A DNA stretch of 64,000 bases from Variovorax atrisoli 110B. GTDB lineage: Bacteria; Pseudomonadota; Gammaproteobacteria; Burkholderiales; Burkholderiaceae_C. The notes beneath the pieces are model-generated. The model saw only the letters and a program-made list of their open reading frames with translations, made no database searches and was not told the DNA's origin. Shown piece by piece: positions 63,826 to 64,000 of this stretch (the stretch's first letter is position 1; the number at the start of each line of letters is the position of its first letter). The stretch lies in assembly GCF_000382045.1 (NCBI RefSeq), contig NZ_KB907450.1, forward strand, positions 186,001 through 250,000, read 5' to 3'. The position numbers and the translations under genes were made by a program.

Positions 63826-64000
63826 TTACATACCGCTCGCCAACGCCGCGGCGGCCGCCCGCGTCTCCACGCCCAGCTTCTCGAAGATGTGCTCCAGGTG
63901 CTTGTTCACCGTGCGCGGGCTGGTGCCCAGGATCTCGCCGATGTCGCGGTTCGTCTTGCCCTTGGCGAGCCACGAGAGCACCTCGGTCTCTCGCGGCGTG
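63826..64000 (-). CDS. LuxR-type response regulator, C-terminal part (cut by window edge)
   Basis: The minus strand from the window edge reads TPRETEVLSWLAKGKTNRDI followed by GEILGTSPRTVNKHLEHIFE and LGVETR, ending at TAA. This is the GerE/LuxR helix-turn-helix of a NarL/FixJ-type regulator. The N-terminal receiver or sensor domain lies outside the window. In the stretch before the methyltransferase (63736-63825) a near-palindromic GTTACCCC...GGGGTTAC occurs. Confidence 0.9.
   Translation of the reverse strand, partial: TPRETEVLSWLAKGKTNRDIGEILGTSPRTVNKHLEHIFEKLGVETRAAAAALASGM

Noticed and set aside
63811..63830. Near-palindrome GTTACCCC...GGGGTTAC beside the LuxR-type gene
   Set aside because: Arms are imperfect (GGGGTTAC instead of GGGGTAAC) and lie downstream of that gene; insufficient as an operator claim.

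Overview
The window is a GC-rich (roughly two-thirds G+C by eye) chromosomal segment of a betaproteobacterium, most likely a Comamonadaceae member close to Variovorax. The clues are three orphan Bug/TctC-type periplasmic receptors, Gram-negative trimeric porins, an imuA-imuB-dnaE2 mutasome cassette, a Burkholderiales-style short intergenic repeat, and uniformly high GC3 outside one accessory stretch. The genus is an inference; no 16S gene is present.

Layout. 0-4.5 kb: a porin tail plus TctC receptor, an aldo/keto reductase, a LysR regulator, and a translationally coupled pair (CmcJ-like oxygenase and DsbA-fold isomerase). 4.6-13.1 kb: an SOS/DNA-damage region with two strong LexA boxes (4630 and 13102). 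The first drives imuA-imuB-dnaE2, followed by an MmcB-like nuclease-fold gene. The second drives, leftward, a 75-aa unknown protein and a 2H phosphoesterase (RNA ligase-like). Between them lies an APH-fold protein that has lost its metal-binding aspartates. 13.2-19.2 kb: exported SGNH hydrolase with divergent LysR, a DUF6351-type lipoprotein hydrolase with divergent Crp/Fnr regulator, and a lipoprotein.

19.3-25.6 kb is the accessory part. It begins at a tRNA-Gly(CCC) gene with a frameshifted integrase remnant beside it, and holds lower-GC unknown secreted proteins and lipoproteins, an XRE regulator broken by one inserted base, and an NmrA-like protein. It has a second, decayed copy of the tRNA-5'-end/integrase-start junction at about 23.95 kb. 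It closes with a gene-poor stretch carrying two outward-facing terminators. 25.6-32.2 kb is ordinary: an unknown small protein, a diiron ferritin-like protein with a palindromic operator, alaS, a PanE/ApbA-type reductase and dadA.

32.3-49.7 kb is a single-strand catabolic cluster of 17 genes: TctC receptor, SDR, cupin, alpha/beta hydrolase, IclR regulator, an SDR lacking its catalytic Tyr/Lys, ThDP enzyme, aspartate dehydrogenase, aldehyde dehydrogenase, extradiol-type VOC dioxygenase, second TctC receptor, FAD monooxygenase, recombinase-like HTH mini-protein, Rieske oxygenase, its PDR-type reductase, porin and MFS transporter. Together these describe capture, uptake, ring hydroxylation, ring opening and side-chain processing of an unidentified, perhaps nitrogen-containing, aromatic acid. 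This is the best candidate for an undescribed system.

50-64 kb: an M1-type lipoprotein aminopeptidase, a signal-less solute-binding protein, and a red-light sensing operon (46-aa coupled ORF, bphO, bphP, single-domain response regulator, hybrid histidine kinase). It ends with a lipoprotein solute-binding protein, an SPFH/ribbon-helix-helix pair with a perfect palindrome at its promoter, a Spy/CpxP-like protein, a TIGR04325-type methyltransferase, and the C-terminus of a LuxR-type regulator cut by the window edge.
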